This document shows, one piece after another, positions 20,190 to 28,590 of a DNA stretch of 60,171 bases. The notes below the pieces were generated by a model. It saw nothing but the letters and a program-made list of their open reading frames with translations, was not told the DNA's origin and did no database searches. A program made the position numbers and the translations under genes. The DNA comes from Candidatus Methanoxibalbensis ujae. Lineage in GTDB: Archaea; Halobacteriota; Syntropharchaeia; Alkanophagales; Methanospirareceae. The number at the start of each line of letters is the position of its first letter. Position 1 is the first letter of the stretch. The stretch spans positions 85,344-145,514 of the forward strand of contig JAOQIN010000001.1 of the NCBI GenBank assembly GCA_026134085.1, written 5' to 3'.

Positions 20190-20850
20190 ACCCATCATCA
20201 ATCCTCCTTTTTGCAAAAGATATTGATTCTGAGGGATTTAGCAACCGCCTCTTTCAGCTCTTCAGTATTAAGCGGAGATTTGAAATAACTCTTTTAACTT
20301 CCAGACATTGGATTCAAGTCAGGGGAGTAAGGAGGCAAATAAATCGGCGAAATATTCAGCTTCTCAGCCTCCTCTCTTTTCTTAGCATGATGCGTCCTGA
20401 AATTGTCCAACCACGATCCTCTTCTCATTTGCTTCCATTATCTTTCTCAGAAACGCTGTAAAGTCTTCAGCTTTATCAAAATCCACTACACTTCTAAAAT
20501 AAAACCCTGCATAGCTTGGAGATACAACAGGTAAAGCTCCTCTTGCTGTGTTTGCATTTGCTTTAACTGTCATCTCATCCGCACCAACCCAGCCTGATCC
20601 CGGTTTTATCTTTTATCGGGTTTTCTGTAATCCTTTATCTCAAAATTCTCCCCGCCACGAAGAATAGCTGACTCCAGACTCCTCGATGCCCGAACCTCCT
20701 TCGTCGTCCATTCTTTTTCCTTGAACATCTCTCTGTGTCCTTCCTTCTGATTCTTTGCTTTTTGCTTTGCTGGTCTTCCTCAGAGGTATTAATCCTTCGT
20801 AGCCCATAGCTATGATTTAAGCCATGTGTAACCTGTTGTGTAATTCCAAC
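20190..20850 (-). pseudogene. Decayed IS630-family transposase
   Basis: Conserved pieces of an IS630-type DDE transposase are spread over different minus-strand frames. One frame (20382-20573) covers a central part with FYFRSVVDFDKAEDF. A second, shifted by a deletion near 20390, gives HHAKKREEAEKLNISPIYL and then PPYSPDLNPM, the hallmark C-terminal block with the last catalytic region. Stops and shifts interrupt the reading frame, the expected catalytic spacing is lost and no start is evident. I could not identify terminal repeats or a TA target duplication, so the element limits are approximate. Confidence 0.75.
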
Positions 20851-21582
20851 AAAATCTGTTTCTCAACGCTTTCTCCTCATGGATTGAATTTCTTTTTTTA
20901 AAAAGTTTTGCTCAAGACAATAAATCTTCCAGCTCAGACTGCTCAGCAGATTTTGATGATAGCAGATAGAAACCGGAAATCTTTTTTCAATGCGATGAAT
21001 TTTCACGAATCAACAGATCAGAGTTGAGGGAGATCAACTGGTTATGTTGTTGAGATTATGAAAAGGAAGGGGATGTGATGAAAAAGGACAGGAGCAGCGA
21101 GGATAATTTAGGAGTTCGCAACCTCATAAGGAGGGGTTGCGAAGGTTTTTCAGCAGGGAAAAAGCGAGATTGCGGAGCACGAGGGGGCAAGACGAGCAAG
21201 AGGATGAAGAGATTATCAGTGAAGAGGGAAGCTGAAAGTTCACAAAGAAAGTAAGTTTTTTGCGGGGAGGTGTGCGAAGCACGACATCAGAAGGTTTGTA
21301 GGTTACAACATTACAACAGGGAATGGAAGCAAAAGGTGAATTTAGTAATACATAGGGAGAAAGATAAGAGGGCTGTTCATGGGCGGGAAGAGATAAGGAT
21401 GTAAACGCTGCATGCAACATAATAAGGAAAGCGATCCCGGAAGCCTGCAGATATGGATAGAGGGAGAGGGGTTACAGTGCGATATACAGTGCGATAAAAC
21501 ATGAAATCGCACGAAGCATTCCGGGTCCCCCGACCTGCGTCAAATATTTATTGATGTTTCACAGATGTAATAGTGAGGGCAT
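20851..21582. other. Gene-free stretch between the transposase remnant and the motility island
   Basis: No supported coding sequence is present. Frames that remain open here (for example 21124-21420 on the minus strand) have no recognisable composition or ribosome site. The segment may be further eroded element DNA. Confidence 0.4.
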
Positions 21583-21723
21583 ATGGTAAAATGTATGAGA
21601 TGCAAGCGGGAGGTAAAGGATTACATTGAGGTTGAGGGGAGGATTCTATGCGAAGATTGTTACATGGATGAACTTGAATCCGCAAGCATAGACATGGTTG
21701 GCGAAGCGGACGGTGGCGGTTAA
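21583..21723 (+). CDS. Small zinc-ribbon-like protein
   Basis: This 46-residue open frame starts MVKCMRCKREVKDYIEVEG and has CMRC near the N-terminus and CEDC 16 residues later. This is a four-cysteine knuckle pair of the kind that binds zinc. A short acidic and glycine-rich tail follows. AGTGAGGG lies just before the ATG. It is too short for most gene callers. Small zinc ribbons of this type are common in methanogens, usually without known function. It ends 17 bases before the end of the convergent winged-helix gene. I infer a real gene from the spaced cysteines and ribosome site. Confidence 0.7.
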   Translation: MVKCMRCKREVKDYIEVEGRILCEDCYMDELESASIDMVGEADGGG

Positions 21724-21740
21724 TGCCGTTGATGTTGTGG

Positions 21741-22067
21741 TTAATACATCTGGAAGAGACGCTCCTTCGCCGATTCTCTCTTCCTCTTTTCCTCCTCTAT
21801 CTTTTTTATCTCATTCAGGAATTGAAAAACTGCTTTTGTGCATGGATTTTCTGTGTTTATCATGACAACTCTTGATTTTCCTATATCCAATTCCTTCAGA
21901 ATTCCTGCAGAGACGAGATCGGAAACCACTTTACGAACGGTAACATGGCTCTTCCCGAGCTGCTTCGTCAGACCTGTGATGTTGTCAAAATATCCGTCGT
22001 TGTTGTAGAAAAGTAACAGCAGTTTCAGGTGCGTCGTGTTCCCGAATATCTTCTTCAGTGTTTCCAT
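21741..22067 (-). CDS. Winged-helix transcriptional regulator next to the archaellum genes
   Basis: This 108-residue protein begins METLKKIFGNTTHLKLLLLF, then a helix-turn-helix (ITGLTKQLGKSHVTVRKVVSDLV) and a wing (GILKELDIGKSRVVMIN), with a charged C-terminal helix. The fold is MarR/ArsR-like. It is transcribed divergently from the archaellin gene with about 170 bases between the starts, so it is a natural candidate to control archaellum expression and itself. Euryarchaeal archaellum activators of winged-helix type are known (EarA in Methanococcus), but homology to EarA specifically cannot be claimed by eye. Confidence 0.8.
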   Translation of the reverse strand: METLKKIFGNTTHLKLLLLFYNNDGYFDNITGLTKQLGKSHVTVRKVVSDLVSAGILKELDIGKSRVVMINTENPCTKAVFQFLNEIKKIEEEKRKRESAKERLFQMY

Positions 22068-22091
22068 TCTTTATACCTTTTGACAATGTCC

Positions 22092-22102
22092 TCTATAAAT
22101 AT
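22092..22102 (-). promoter_or_regulatory. TATA-like box upstream of the winged-helix regulator
   Basis: On the minus strand the sequence reads AAAAATATTTATAGAGG, an A-rich stretch leading into TTTATAG, about 27-35 bases before the ATG at 22067. That spacing would give an almost leaderless transcript. The same A/T core could also be read toward the archaellin gene. Confidence 0.4.
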
Positions 22103-22251
22103 TTTTCCCAATGATGAAGAAAATTTAAAGTTTTGCAGTATTTCTTTCCCAAAATTGGCACTTATACTTCGGAAATTAGTGGAAAAACTTGCATTCATGC
22201 CAACTCTTTAAAATTCACGCAAAGAAAATCTTGATGGAGGTGATGAAGAAG

Positions 22252-22905
22252 ATGGGAGGAGACAGATGGAGAAGAAAGGGATTTACCGGTCTGGAAGCGG
22301 CGATAGTTCTCACTGCTTTCGTTGTTGTCGCTGCCGTCTTCTCGTATGTGGTGCTTAATGCAGGTTTCTTCACAACAGAAAAAAGTAAGGAAGTCATTCA
22401 CTCAGGTGTAGATAGGGCTTCTCAGTCCGTTGAGCTTGTCGGTTATGTGGTCGGATATGGCAATTCTTCTCTGGCGAACAATCCCAGTAACAGAACGATC
22501 AGCGCAATATCGTTCGTGTTGCAGTGCACTGCCGGTGCGACACCTATGGATCTGAACAAAACGGTGATATCCTATGCAGATGATGATGACTATCTGCCAC
22601 AGTTGAGTTTCTCATGGCGAAAACTGCTCTGGATAAATGAAGAAAGCAAAAATTCCACGGTCATTCTGCCATATGAAAAGGTCCAGATATATGTGAATTT
22701 CAGCGGAGGATCAGCGACTGATGACCCATATGCGGGAACTCCTGATGGCTGGAGATTTATCAATTCCTCAGCAGGATTCAATATCACTACAGAACCGGGA
22801 CCAAACGAGTGGTTCACGGTGGAAGTGAAGCCGCCCGTTGGTGCAGTCATACCGATAAAAAGAATGGTTCCACCACACGTCACAAATGTGACAACGCTCT
22901 TCTGA
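22252..22905 (+). CDS. flaB: Archaellin (major archaellum filament protein)
   Basis: The precursor has a short basic leader (MGGDRWRRKG), then the class III signal and hydrophobic helix FTGLEAAIVLTAFVVVAAVF, the classic archaellin N-terminus. The prepilin peptidase should cut after the Gly of RRKG. The rest is a beta-rich head with many NxS/NxT sequons (NSS, NRT, NKT, NST, NFS, NIT, NVT), consistent with heavy N-glycosylation. Starts at 22234, 22243 and 22252 are possible; 22252 gives the usual 10-residue leader with GGAGGTG upstream. It is the only archaellin in the cluster. The peptidase gene flaK is not in the window. Confidence 0.9.
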   Translation: MGGDRWRRKGFTGLEAAIVLTAFVVVAAVFSYVVLNAGFFTTEKSKEVIHSGVDRASQSVELVGYVVGYGNSSLANNPSNRTISAISFVLQCTAGATPMDLNKTVISYADDDDYLPQLSFSWRKLLWINEESKNSTVILPYEKVQIYVNFSGGSATDDPYAGTPDGWRFINSSAGFNITTEPGPNEWFTVEVKPPVGAVIPIKRMVPPHVTNVTTLF

Positions 22906-22975
22906 TCCCCGAATCGGGCAGTGTTTATTGTTGTTTCCTCATTTTTTCCTCCTTTTTTGAGAGGAGGGTGGAGCT

Positions 22976-24175
22976 ATGGAGATATTAGAACGAATAAACT
23001 CACTGGAGAAGGAAATAAAGACATTGAAGGGAGAAGTTAAAAAGGTGCTTGTTGACCTGAGGGAATCAATGAACCTGCTTGAAAATCCTTTTGCGAATCT
23101 TGAGCATCTGCGCGCTGTCAGTGGAGACAGTGGAACGAGCATAGACGAGGAGCGATTGAGACATCTTGAGAAGACAGTTGAACAGTTGAAGGAGATGCTT
23201 CTTGAAAATGGAAAACTGGAGCAGATGGAGAGAGAGATAGAGCAGTTGAAGGAGCATGGTGTGCATGGCAGAAGCGATGATGCAGCTGGAAGCGGAAAAA
23301 TTGATGAAATCAGGAGTGAGATAGACGAATTGAAAGAAATGATAAATGCAATACAGAATGAAACAGGTGAAAGTGCTGCATTTGCTGAGAAATTGGGGGA
23401 GATAGAGCGTATGAAGGATGAATTTGAGCAGTTGAAGAGTTTGTTTGAGAATGATTGGAGAAACAGGTTGAAAAATCTGGAGGAAGAGATAACTGCGCTG
23501 AAAGAGCGATTGACGACTTCAGCTGAGGAATCGGAAGATGTTGGGAAGATAATGACTGAAAACGTGACTCCGCTAAAAGAGGCTGCAAAATCAGCTGCAG
23601 GTGATGATATGGCGATCGGTGATGATATGGCGATGGATGACATGGTGGATGACATGACGGAGCGGTCTTCTGCTGGAGATGTTGAGAGTTACGCATCCGA
23701 ATCGGTGAGGAATTTTGATGAGATGCGTGATGACATCGCTGCAAATGCTGCTGATGCGCTGACAGGCAGGGCAGAGGCGCGGGAGGCGCAGGAGGCTCAG
23801 GAGGCTCAGGATAACATCACCGGTGTGAGGCATGATGTGCGCGATGTGCGTGATGTGCTACATGCCAAAAAGAGCAGCGGGGGAGAGGAGATAATGGACA
23901 TGCTCACGCTGTCCCATCTGATGCAGTGGGCGGACAGGACGATCAACATGATAGGGCGTGAGAAAATGATGCAGATACTGGACTTATATGAGATGAGCGG
24001 ACATCTTTCCGAGGAAAAGAAGCGCATAATACTCAAAATTGCAGATATTCCCGATGTTCAGCATGAGAAGGGGCGTGTTGAAACGAAATTTTGTATATTG
24101 GCGATGTATGATCTTGACAGAATACTCACGGGAAGACATCAGGAGCTCTTCACACTGCTTAAAGACATTTTCTGA
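22976..24175 (+). CDS. flaD: Archaellum accessory protein FlaD/E-type with long coiled coil
   Basis: This 399-residue protein is coiled coil for roughly its first 190 residues (heptads rich in Leu and Glu). A low-complexity Ala/Asp/Glu linker follows (about 200-290). It ends in the FlaD/E domain of about 95 residues (DMLTLSHLMQWADRTINMIG onward). In Euryarchaeota FlaC/D/E form the cytosolic ring that links the chemotaxis switch to the motor ATPase complex. Only one gene of this group is present, so it probably does the whole job. GAGGAGGGTGGAGCT precedes ATG 22976. A 70-base gap separates it from archaellin. Confidence 0.88.
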   Translation: MEILERINSLEKEIKTLKGEVKKVLVDLRESMNLLENPFANLEHLRAVSGDSGTSIDEERLRHLEKTVEQLKEMLLENGKLEQMEREIEQLKEHGVHGRSDDAAGSGKIDEIRSEIDELKEMINAIQNETGESAAFAEKLGEIERMKDEFEQLKSLFENDWRNRLKNLEEEITALKERLTTSAEESEDVGKIMTENVTPLKEAAKSAAGDDMAIGDDMAMDDMVDDMTERSSAGDVESYASESVRNFDEMRDDIAANAADALTGRAEAREAQEAQEAQDNITGVRHDVRDVRDVLHAKKSSGGEEIMDMLTLSHLMQWADRTINMIGREKMMQILDLYEMSGHLSEEKKRIILKIADIPDVQHEKGRVETKFCILAMYDLDRILTGRHQELFTLLKDIF

Positions 24176-24216
24176 TATTTTGGCTGCAATTGGAAGGAAC
24201 GATGGAGGTGAGCTGG

Positions 24217-24696
24217 ATGGGAGAAGCGGCAATATCAACATCAATAATAACGATTGCGTGCGTGGTATGCACTGCTATGGTTGTCAGTGTTGTTTATCCT
24301 GCGGTATCGCGCACTGTATCGTCGTTTGTGCTCAGCAGCGAAAACTTATGTGATAGGATTGAGACATCAATTGATATAATTGCGGAGTCAAATGACACCT
24401 CTTTCATATATGTGTGGGTGAAAAACACAGGTTCTTCAACAATTACAATTTCATCCCTGAAACATACTGATATACTGTTCGGCAACGCAGACAGTTTCAG
24501 GCTTATACCATATGATGCAGATATCTCAAGCGCGGGCTCATGGAACTGCACAATTGAGAACGACAACGGCGATGGAAATTGGGATGCCGGCGAGACATTG
24601 AGAATCATGATAAATCAGACACCTTCCCCAGGAGATTATTATGTGAAAATTGTCCTGAGCAATGCAGTTTCAGACGAGGATGTGTTTTCTATATGA
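24217..24696 (+). CDS. flaG: Archaellum stator-type protein FlaG
   Basis: This protein of about 159 residues has an N-terminal membrane helix (MGEAAISTSIITIACVVCTA onward to VVYPAV) and a beta-sandwich domain outside the membrane. FlaG and FlaF together form the pseudoperiplasmic stator that binds the S-layer. The YPAV end of the helix and the lack of an MGF start favour FlaG over FlaF. I chose ATG 24217 because GGAGGTG is six bases ahead. It follows FlaD/E closely. Confidence 0.78.
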   Translation: MGEAAISTSIITIACVVCTAMVVSVVYPAVSRTVSSFVLSSENLCDRIETSIDIIAESNDTSFIYVWVKNTGSSTITISSLKHTDILFGNADSFRLIPYDADISSAGSWNCTIENDNGDGNWDAGETLRIMINQTPSPGDYYVKIVLSNAVSDEDVFSI

Positions 24697-24748
24697 CGCT
24701 ATATGACGGGGGCTCATGAACGAAAACGCATGCAGAGAGGTGTGAGAA

Positions 24749-25261
24749 ATGGGATTTGGGGTTATAATTGCAGCTGTTATTTTTGTTTCTCTGCTCGCAG
24801 TCGCAACATATCTCGTTGCAGTGAGCGCTATATACACTATGGATTCTCTTTCAGGCGCGCTTGATCGTGCGAGTGAATTTAATTCTGAGCGGATAATGAC
24901 ATCTGTAAGAATTGCAAATGTGAGTATCTTGACGAACAACACCATCAGTGTGATGTTGAATAACACAGGTAGCACAAAAATTCACAATTTGAGACATATG
25001 GATGTTTTCATCCATTACACAGCAAACGAGACGGATGAGAAATTGACGGAGCGACTGCGTTACAACAGCGGTGGCATCAGTGAGCTGCAATATGATGAAT
25101 GGACATGTCTGAACATAACACCCGATGCTGTCAATCCTGGCATTTTTGATCCTGATGAGTGTATGGAAATCCTGCTGAAAGTTCGGGATATAAACAGGAG
25201 CACTGGTGGCTGGATAAAGGTTGTCACACCCAACGGCATCTCTTCTTTCAAATATTTTTAG
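24749..25261 (+). CDS. flaF: Archaellum stator-type protein FlaF
   Basis: This 170-residue protein starts MGFGVIIAAVIFVSLLAVAT, a membrane helix resembling known FlaF N-termini. A beta-rich extracytoplasmic domain follows, with several NxS/NxT sequons (NVS, NNT, NET, NRS). FlaF binds the S-layer protein and anchors the rotating motor. GAGAGGTGTGAGAA stands before the ATG. The order FlaG then FlaF is the reverse of the Methanococcus arrangement. Confidence 0.8.
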   Translation: MGFGVIIAAVIFVSLLAVATYLVAVSAIYTMDSLSGALDRASEFNSERIMTSVRIANVSILTNNTISVMLNNTGSTKIHNLRHMDVFIHYTANETDEKLTERLRYNSGGISELQYDEWTCLNITPDAVNPGIFDPDECMEILLKVRDINRSTGGWIKVVTPNGISSFKYF

Positions 25262-25412
25262 CTTTATGATGGAAAATTTTCGGAAATTTGCAAATAAAAT
25301 ATAGCAAGGAAGAGGCTATTTACTTCATTGATTTTTATTGATTTAGAGAAGTGCAACATAATTGAGTGAAGCAATGCTTGGAGTATGCTGTTGGATGATG
25401 TGTGCTGTGCGG

Positions 25413-25452
25413 AGATGTGGCGTAGATGTGGCGTAGATGTGGCGTAGATGTG
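25413..25452. repeat. 11-bp tandem repeat upstream of flaH
   Basis: Three perfect units of AGATGTGGCGT (25413, 25424 and 25435) and a partial fourth lie about 15 bases before the flaH start. The period is not a multiple of three. The repeat falls in the leader of flaH and could affect spacing or translation, which is inference. Confidence 0.85.
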
Positions 25453-25468
25453 ACCCGGGGTGATTATG

Positions 25469-26221
25469 ATGGCAGATGATGAAGATTTTGCGGATAAGGA
25501 AGAGATAAAGCTGAGTTCTGCGTATGATCGCAAGGAGATCATCTCATCGGGGAACACAGAGATAGACAAGCGTATGGGGGGTGGCATTCCAACAGGCTCT
25601 TTAACTCTCATAGAAGGAGCCAACGACACGGGAAAAAGTGTGTTGACGCAGCAGTTGATGTGGGGGGGGCTGCAGCAGGGCTTCTTGTTTTCATTATACA
25701 CGACTGAAAACACCATAAAGAGTTTCCTCAGGCAGATGTCAAGCCTCTCACTTGATGTGACGGATTACTTCATATTGGGCAATCTGAGAATATATCCTAT
25801 ACATGTGGAGGGATTGGAGTGGGCAGCCGACATACCTTTTCTTGATTACATCGTTGCTGACATAAAGATAAAGAGTGCTGAGGTCATTATAATAGATTCA
25901 CTTACTGTTTTTGTGTCAAATGCGAGCGAGAATGACATACTGAATTTCTTCGCTTCATGCAAAAATCTGTGTGATGATGGCAGAACAATAATGATTACCG
26001 TTCACACATATGCGTTCAGTGAGGAACTGCTCACGAGAGTTCGTTCAATATGCGATGCGCATCTGAGCCTGAGGAAGGAAGAAGTTGGCGAGCGACTCGT
26101 GAGGACTATGGAAGTTGCGAAGATAAGAGGTGCGCAGAAGACAACCGGAAACATCGTCGCTTTTGAGGTTGAGCCGTCTCTCGGTCTTCGCATAATACCT
26201 GTTTCCAAAGCGAAGGCCTGA
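25469..26221 (+). CDS. flaH: Archaellum ATP-binding protein FlaH (KaiC/RecA-like)
   Basis: This protein of about 250 residues has a RecA-type fold with Walker A GANDTGKS near residue 50 and Walker B VIIIDS near 147. FlaH forms a ring inside FlaD/E (or FlaX) and docks on FlaI; it binds ATP and regulates assembly or switching. The start is ambiguous between GTG 25460, ATG 25466 and ATG 25469; spacing to GGGGTG favours 25469. It begins about 200 bases after flaF, in contrast to the tight packing of the earlier genes, so an internal promoter is possible. Confidence 0.92.
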   Translation: MADDEDFADKEEIKLSSAYDRKEIISSGNTEIDKRMGGGIPTGSLTLIEGANDTGKSVLTQQLMWGGLQQGFLFSLYTTENTIKSFLRQMSSLSLDVTDYFILGNLRIYPIHVEGLEWAADIPFLDYIVADIKIKSAEVIIIDSLTVFVSNASENDILNFFASCKNLCDDGRTIMITVHTYAFSEELLTRVRSICDAHLSLRKEEVGERLVRTMEVAKIRGAQKTTGNIVAFEVEPSLGLRIIPVSKAKA

Positions 26222-26285
26222 GCCTTCTGAGCGCGGGTGAGATGATGTGAGATGATGCGAGATGATGTGGGATGATGGAGGCGGG

Positions 26286-26561
26286 ATGATGGAGGAGATA
26301 TTTGGCGACATTGGCGACACGGATGATGATGCGGAAAGCTGGGATGAATTTGGAGATGATGCGTGTTGTGAGGAAGCAGCGGGATATGGTGATTGCGCTG
26401 ATGATGGAGGAAGTGATTGCGCTGATCATGGGGAGTGGGAGGAGAACGATGAGATGGAGGAGGAAATGGATGGAGTCGGGAGCATGGAGGATGATATGGA
26501 CGCACCGGAAAGAATGGGGGATTGTGTGATGAGAGATGAGGAGGAGCTGAATATTGAATGA
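26286..26561 (+). CDS. Very acidic small protein between flaH and flaI
   Basis: About 91 residues, mostly Asp, Glu, Gly and Met (MEEIFGDIGDTDDDAESWDE at the start), with a few cysteines (CC, and several single C). There is no hydrophobic segment and no recognised fold. GGAGG is just upstream. It could be an independent acidic protein or a detached acidic N-terminus of the FlaI system. Codon usage resembles the neighbours, with GAT/GAG repeats. Its low-complexity nature makes a chance open frame possible, but the operon position and a similar protein after flaJ argue for a gene. Confidence 0.5.
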   Translation: MMEEIFGDIGDTDDDAESWDEFGDDACCEEAAGYGDCADDGGSDCADHGEWEENDEMEEEMDGVGSMEDDMDAPERMGDCVMRDEEELNIE

Positions 26562-26595
26562 CAGCCGCTGCTGACACAGGGATGACAGTCAATGG

Positions 26596-26673
26596 TTGAG
26601 GCGAGCGGTTGAAGGAGAGGATGCGGAGGAGGATGAGTGGGATGGGGAGGATGAACGGGATGAGGATGAGTAG
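26596..26673 (+). other. Short acidic open frame before flaI
   Basis: A 25-residue frame starting at TTG 26596 reads as a run of Glu/Asp (VEGEDAEEDEWDGEDERDED). It lies in a different frame from the acidic gene just upstream. It may be the eroded or frameshifted end of that gene, or only repeat-like DNA rich in GAG and GAT. I would not call it a gene on its own. Confidence 0.25.
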
Positions 26674-26724
26674 GATGATAAAGAAAAGGAGGTGAGTGTT
26701 TGGTGAGGAGGGAGGTGGGTTGAA

Positions 26725-28590
26725 ATGCCGCGGACATCTGTGCCTTTTAAGGTGAGAAATGTAAGTGTTGAGGACAATAGTGACCTGATGCAGTGTGGAT
26801 TATACCGTTTGTTGCCATCTGAAGGTAAAGAAGTTGTGAAAAGGAGCACACATGTGCTCCAATATCTGCACATGATACCTCTTGACAGGATAGGAACGCC
26901 TAAATTTTACAGAGAACTTTCAAGAAAGCTCAAGGGCATAAAATATCCAAACATAATTTATCCTGTGAGCGATGAGATAGCGGTGCACATATGTCCCGAC
27001 AAAGACGATGCGCGCAACTATTACATACCGATAGAGCCCCATCTTTTCATTGATTTCAGCGACCTGATTGCTGAGGTTGAGAAGCGCATAGCGAGGCTTG
27101 TTGACAGATATGAGGAGCCTCAGAGTCCTGATGAGCAGAGGAGAATTCTTGAAAAGTGCATAGATGAAGTATGTGTTGTTGTTTCTCCTGCCGGAAAAAA
27201 GACAAATGGCAGGAAGGGTATTTCCTCGTTTTTCACAAACATCAGGGGAATTGCCGTTGCCAACAGTGTGTGGAGCAGGAGAGGAGCTGTGAACCTCGCA
27301 TTCTTCAACGGCTCACTGCATGAGAGGTTGAAAAAGGTCTTTGAACACCTTCCTCTTGACGGACATCGTGATAAAATTCCCGTAACTTCGTTTGAGCTGC
27401 GTGCAATTAGATATCTCATGGTGCGTGATAAAGTTGGATTGGGGATTTTGGAGCCTTTCATAAGGGATCCTTACATAGAGGATATATCATGCTCAGGTGT
27501 GGGAAACATATTTATAGAGCATAAGATATTTGAATCATTGAAAGCGCCCATAGAGTTTGAGAGTGAGGAGGATCTTGATGATTTTATATTGAAGCTTTCT
27601 GAAAAAATAGGAAAGCCTGTCTCCTTCAGGAATCCGATAGTTGATGCAACTCTTCCAGATGGTTCCCGCATAAATATTGTTTTTGGAAAGGACATATCAA
27701 AGAAAGGCTCAAATTTCACGATAAGAAAGTTCAGCAAGAAGCCTCTGAGCGTGCTTCAGCTGATAGAATTCGGAACATTTGATTATCTGATGGCTGCATA
27801 TTTCTGGATAGCGCTTCGTGAGGGCATGAACTGCTTTATAGCGGGTGAAACAGCATCTGGAAAGACGACAACGATGAATGCAATAACTACATTCGTGCCA
27901 CCGAATGCAAAAATAGTGTCAATTGAGGACACGCCAGAGCTTCAGGTGCCCCATCCGAACTGGGTCAGGGAAGTGACCCGCTCATCAGGAGGCAAAAAAG
28001 GAAGTGAGGCTGCGAGTGTTGAGATGTTTGACCTTCTGAAAGCAGCGTTGAGGCAGCGACCGAATTTGATTGTTGTCGGTGAGATAAGAGGGGTTGAGGG
28101 GAACATCGCGTTTCAGGCAATGCAGACAGGTCATGCTGTCATGTCAACATTCCACGCGGCATCAACAGAAAAGCTCATACAGCGCCTCACCGGCGACCCG
28201 ATAAGAGTGCCCAAGACATACATTGACAACCTCAACTTCGTCATCCTCCAGAACGCTGTGCGAGGTAAGGATGGAAAACTCATGAGGCGTGTGACGAGTG
28301 TTTCTGAGATAGTTGGATATGATCCTCCATCTGATTCATTCTCGTATATTGAGGTTTTTCGCTGGAATCCAGAAAATGATTCTTTTGAATTCACAGGAAA
28401 CATGAATTCTTACATGCTGGAGGAGAAAATAGCGGTAAAAAGAGGAATTCCTCCCAATAAGAAGAGGAAAATATATAAAGAACTGGAGAAAAGGGCAAAT
28501 ATATTGAAGAAACTGCATGATTCAGGTGTTGAAGATTTCTATGAGCTCTTCCGCATCATAGCGAGAATAGAGACTGAGGGGGTGATATGA
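26725..28590 (+). CDS. flaI: Archaellum motor/assembly ATPase FlaI
   Basis: This 621-residue type II/IV secretion ATPase has Walker A GETASGKTT near residue 373, an Asp box around IEDTPELQVPH and Walker B LIVVGEIRG near 449, followed by the His box MQTGHAVMSTFHA. FlaI hexamers power both filament assembly and rotation. The N-terminal 230 residues form the FlaI-specific region. GGAGGGAGGTG stands upstream of the ATG. The stop codon is immediately followed by the flaJ ATG, so the pair is translationally coupled. Confidence 0.95.
   Translation: MPRTSVPFKVRNVSVEDNSDLMQCGLYRLLPSEGKEVVKRSTHVLQYLHMIPLDRIGTPKFYRELSRKLKGIKYPNIIYPVSDEIAVHICPDKDDARNYYIPIEPHLFIDFSDLIAEVEKRIARLVDRYEEPQSPDEQRRILEKCIDEVCVVVSPAGKKTNGRKGISSFFTNIRGIAVANSVWSRRGAVNLAFFNGSLHERLKKVFEHLPLDGHRDKIPVTSFELRAIRYLMVRDKVGLGILEPFIRDPYIEDISCSGVGNIFIEHKIFESLKAPIEFESEEDLDDFILKLSEKIGKPVSFRNPIVDATLPDGSRINIVFGKDISKKGSNFTIRKFSKKPLSVLQLIEFGTFDYLMAAYFWIALREGMNCFIAGETASGKTTTMNAITTFVPPNAKIVSIEDTPELQVPHPNWVREVTRSSGGKKGSEAASVEMFDLLKAALRQRPNLIVVGEIRGVEGNIAFQAMQTGHAVMSTFHAASTEKLIQRLTGDPIRVPKTYIDNLNFVILQNAVRGKDGKLMRRVTSVSEIVGYDPPSDSFSYIEVFRWNPENDSFEFTGNMNSYMLEEKIAVKRGIPPNKKRKIYKELEKRANILKKLHDSGVEDFYELFRIIARIETEGVI

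Noticed and set aside
22939-23655. 238-residue minus-strand frame opposite flaD
   Set aside because: It is the antisense of the coiled-coil coding sequence. Ser/Phe/Ile-rich composition and no ribosome site show that it is a shadow.
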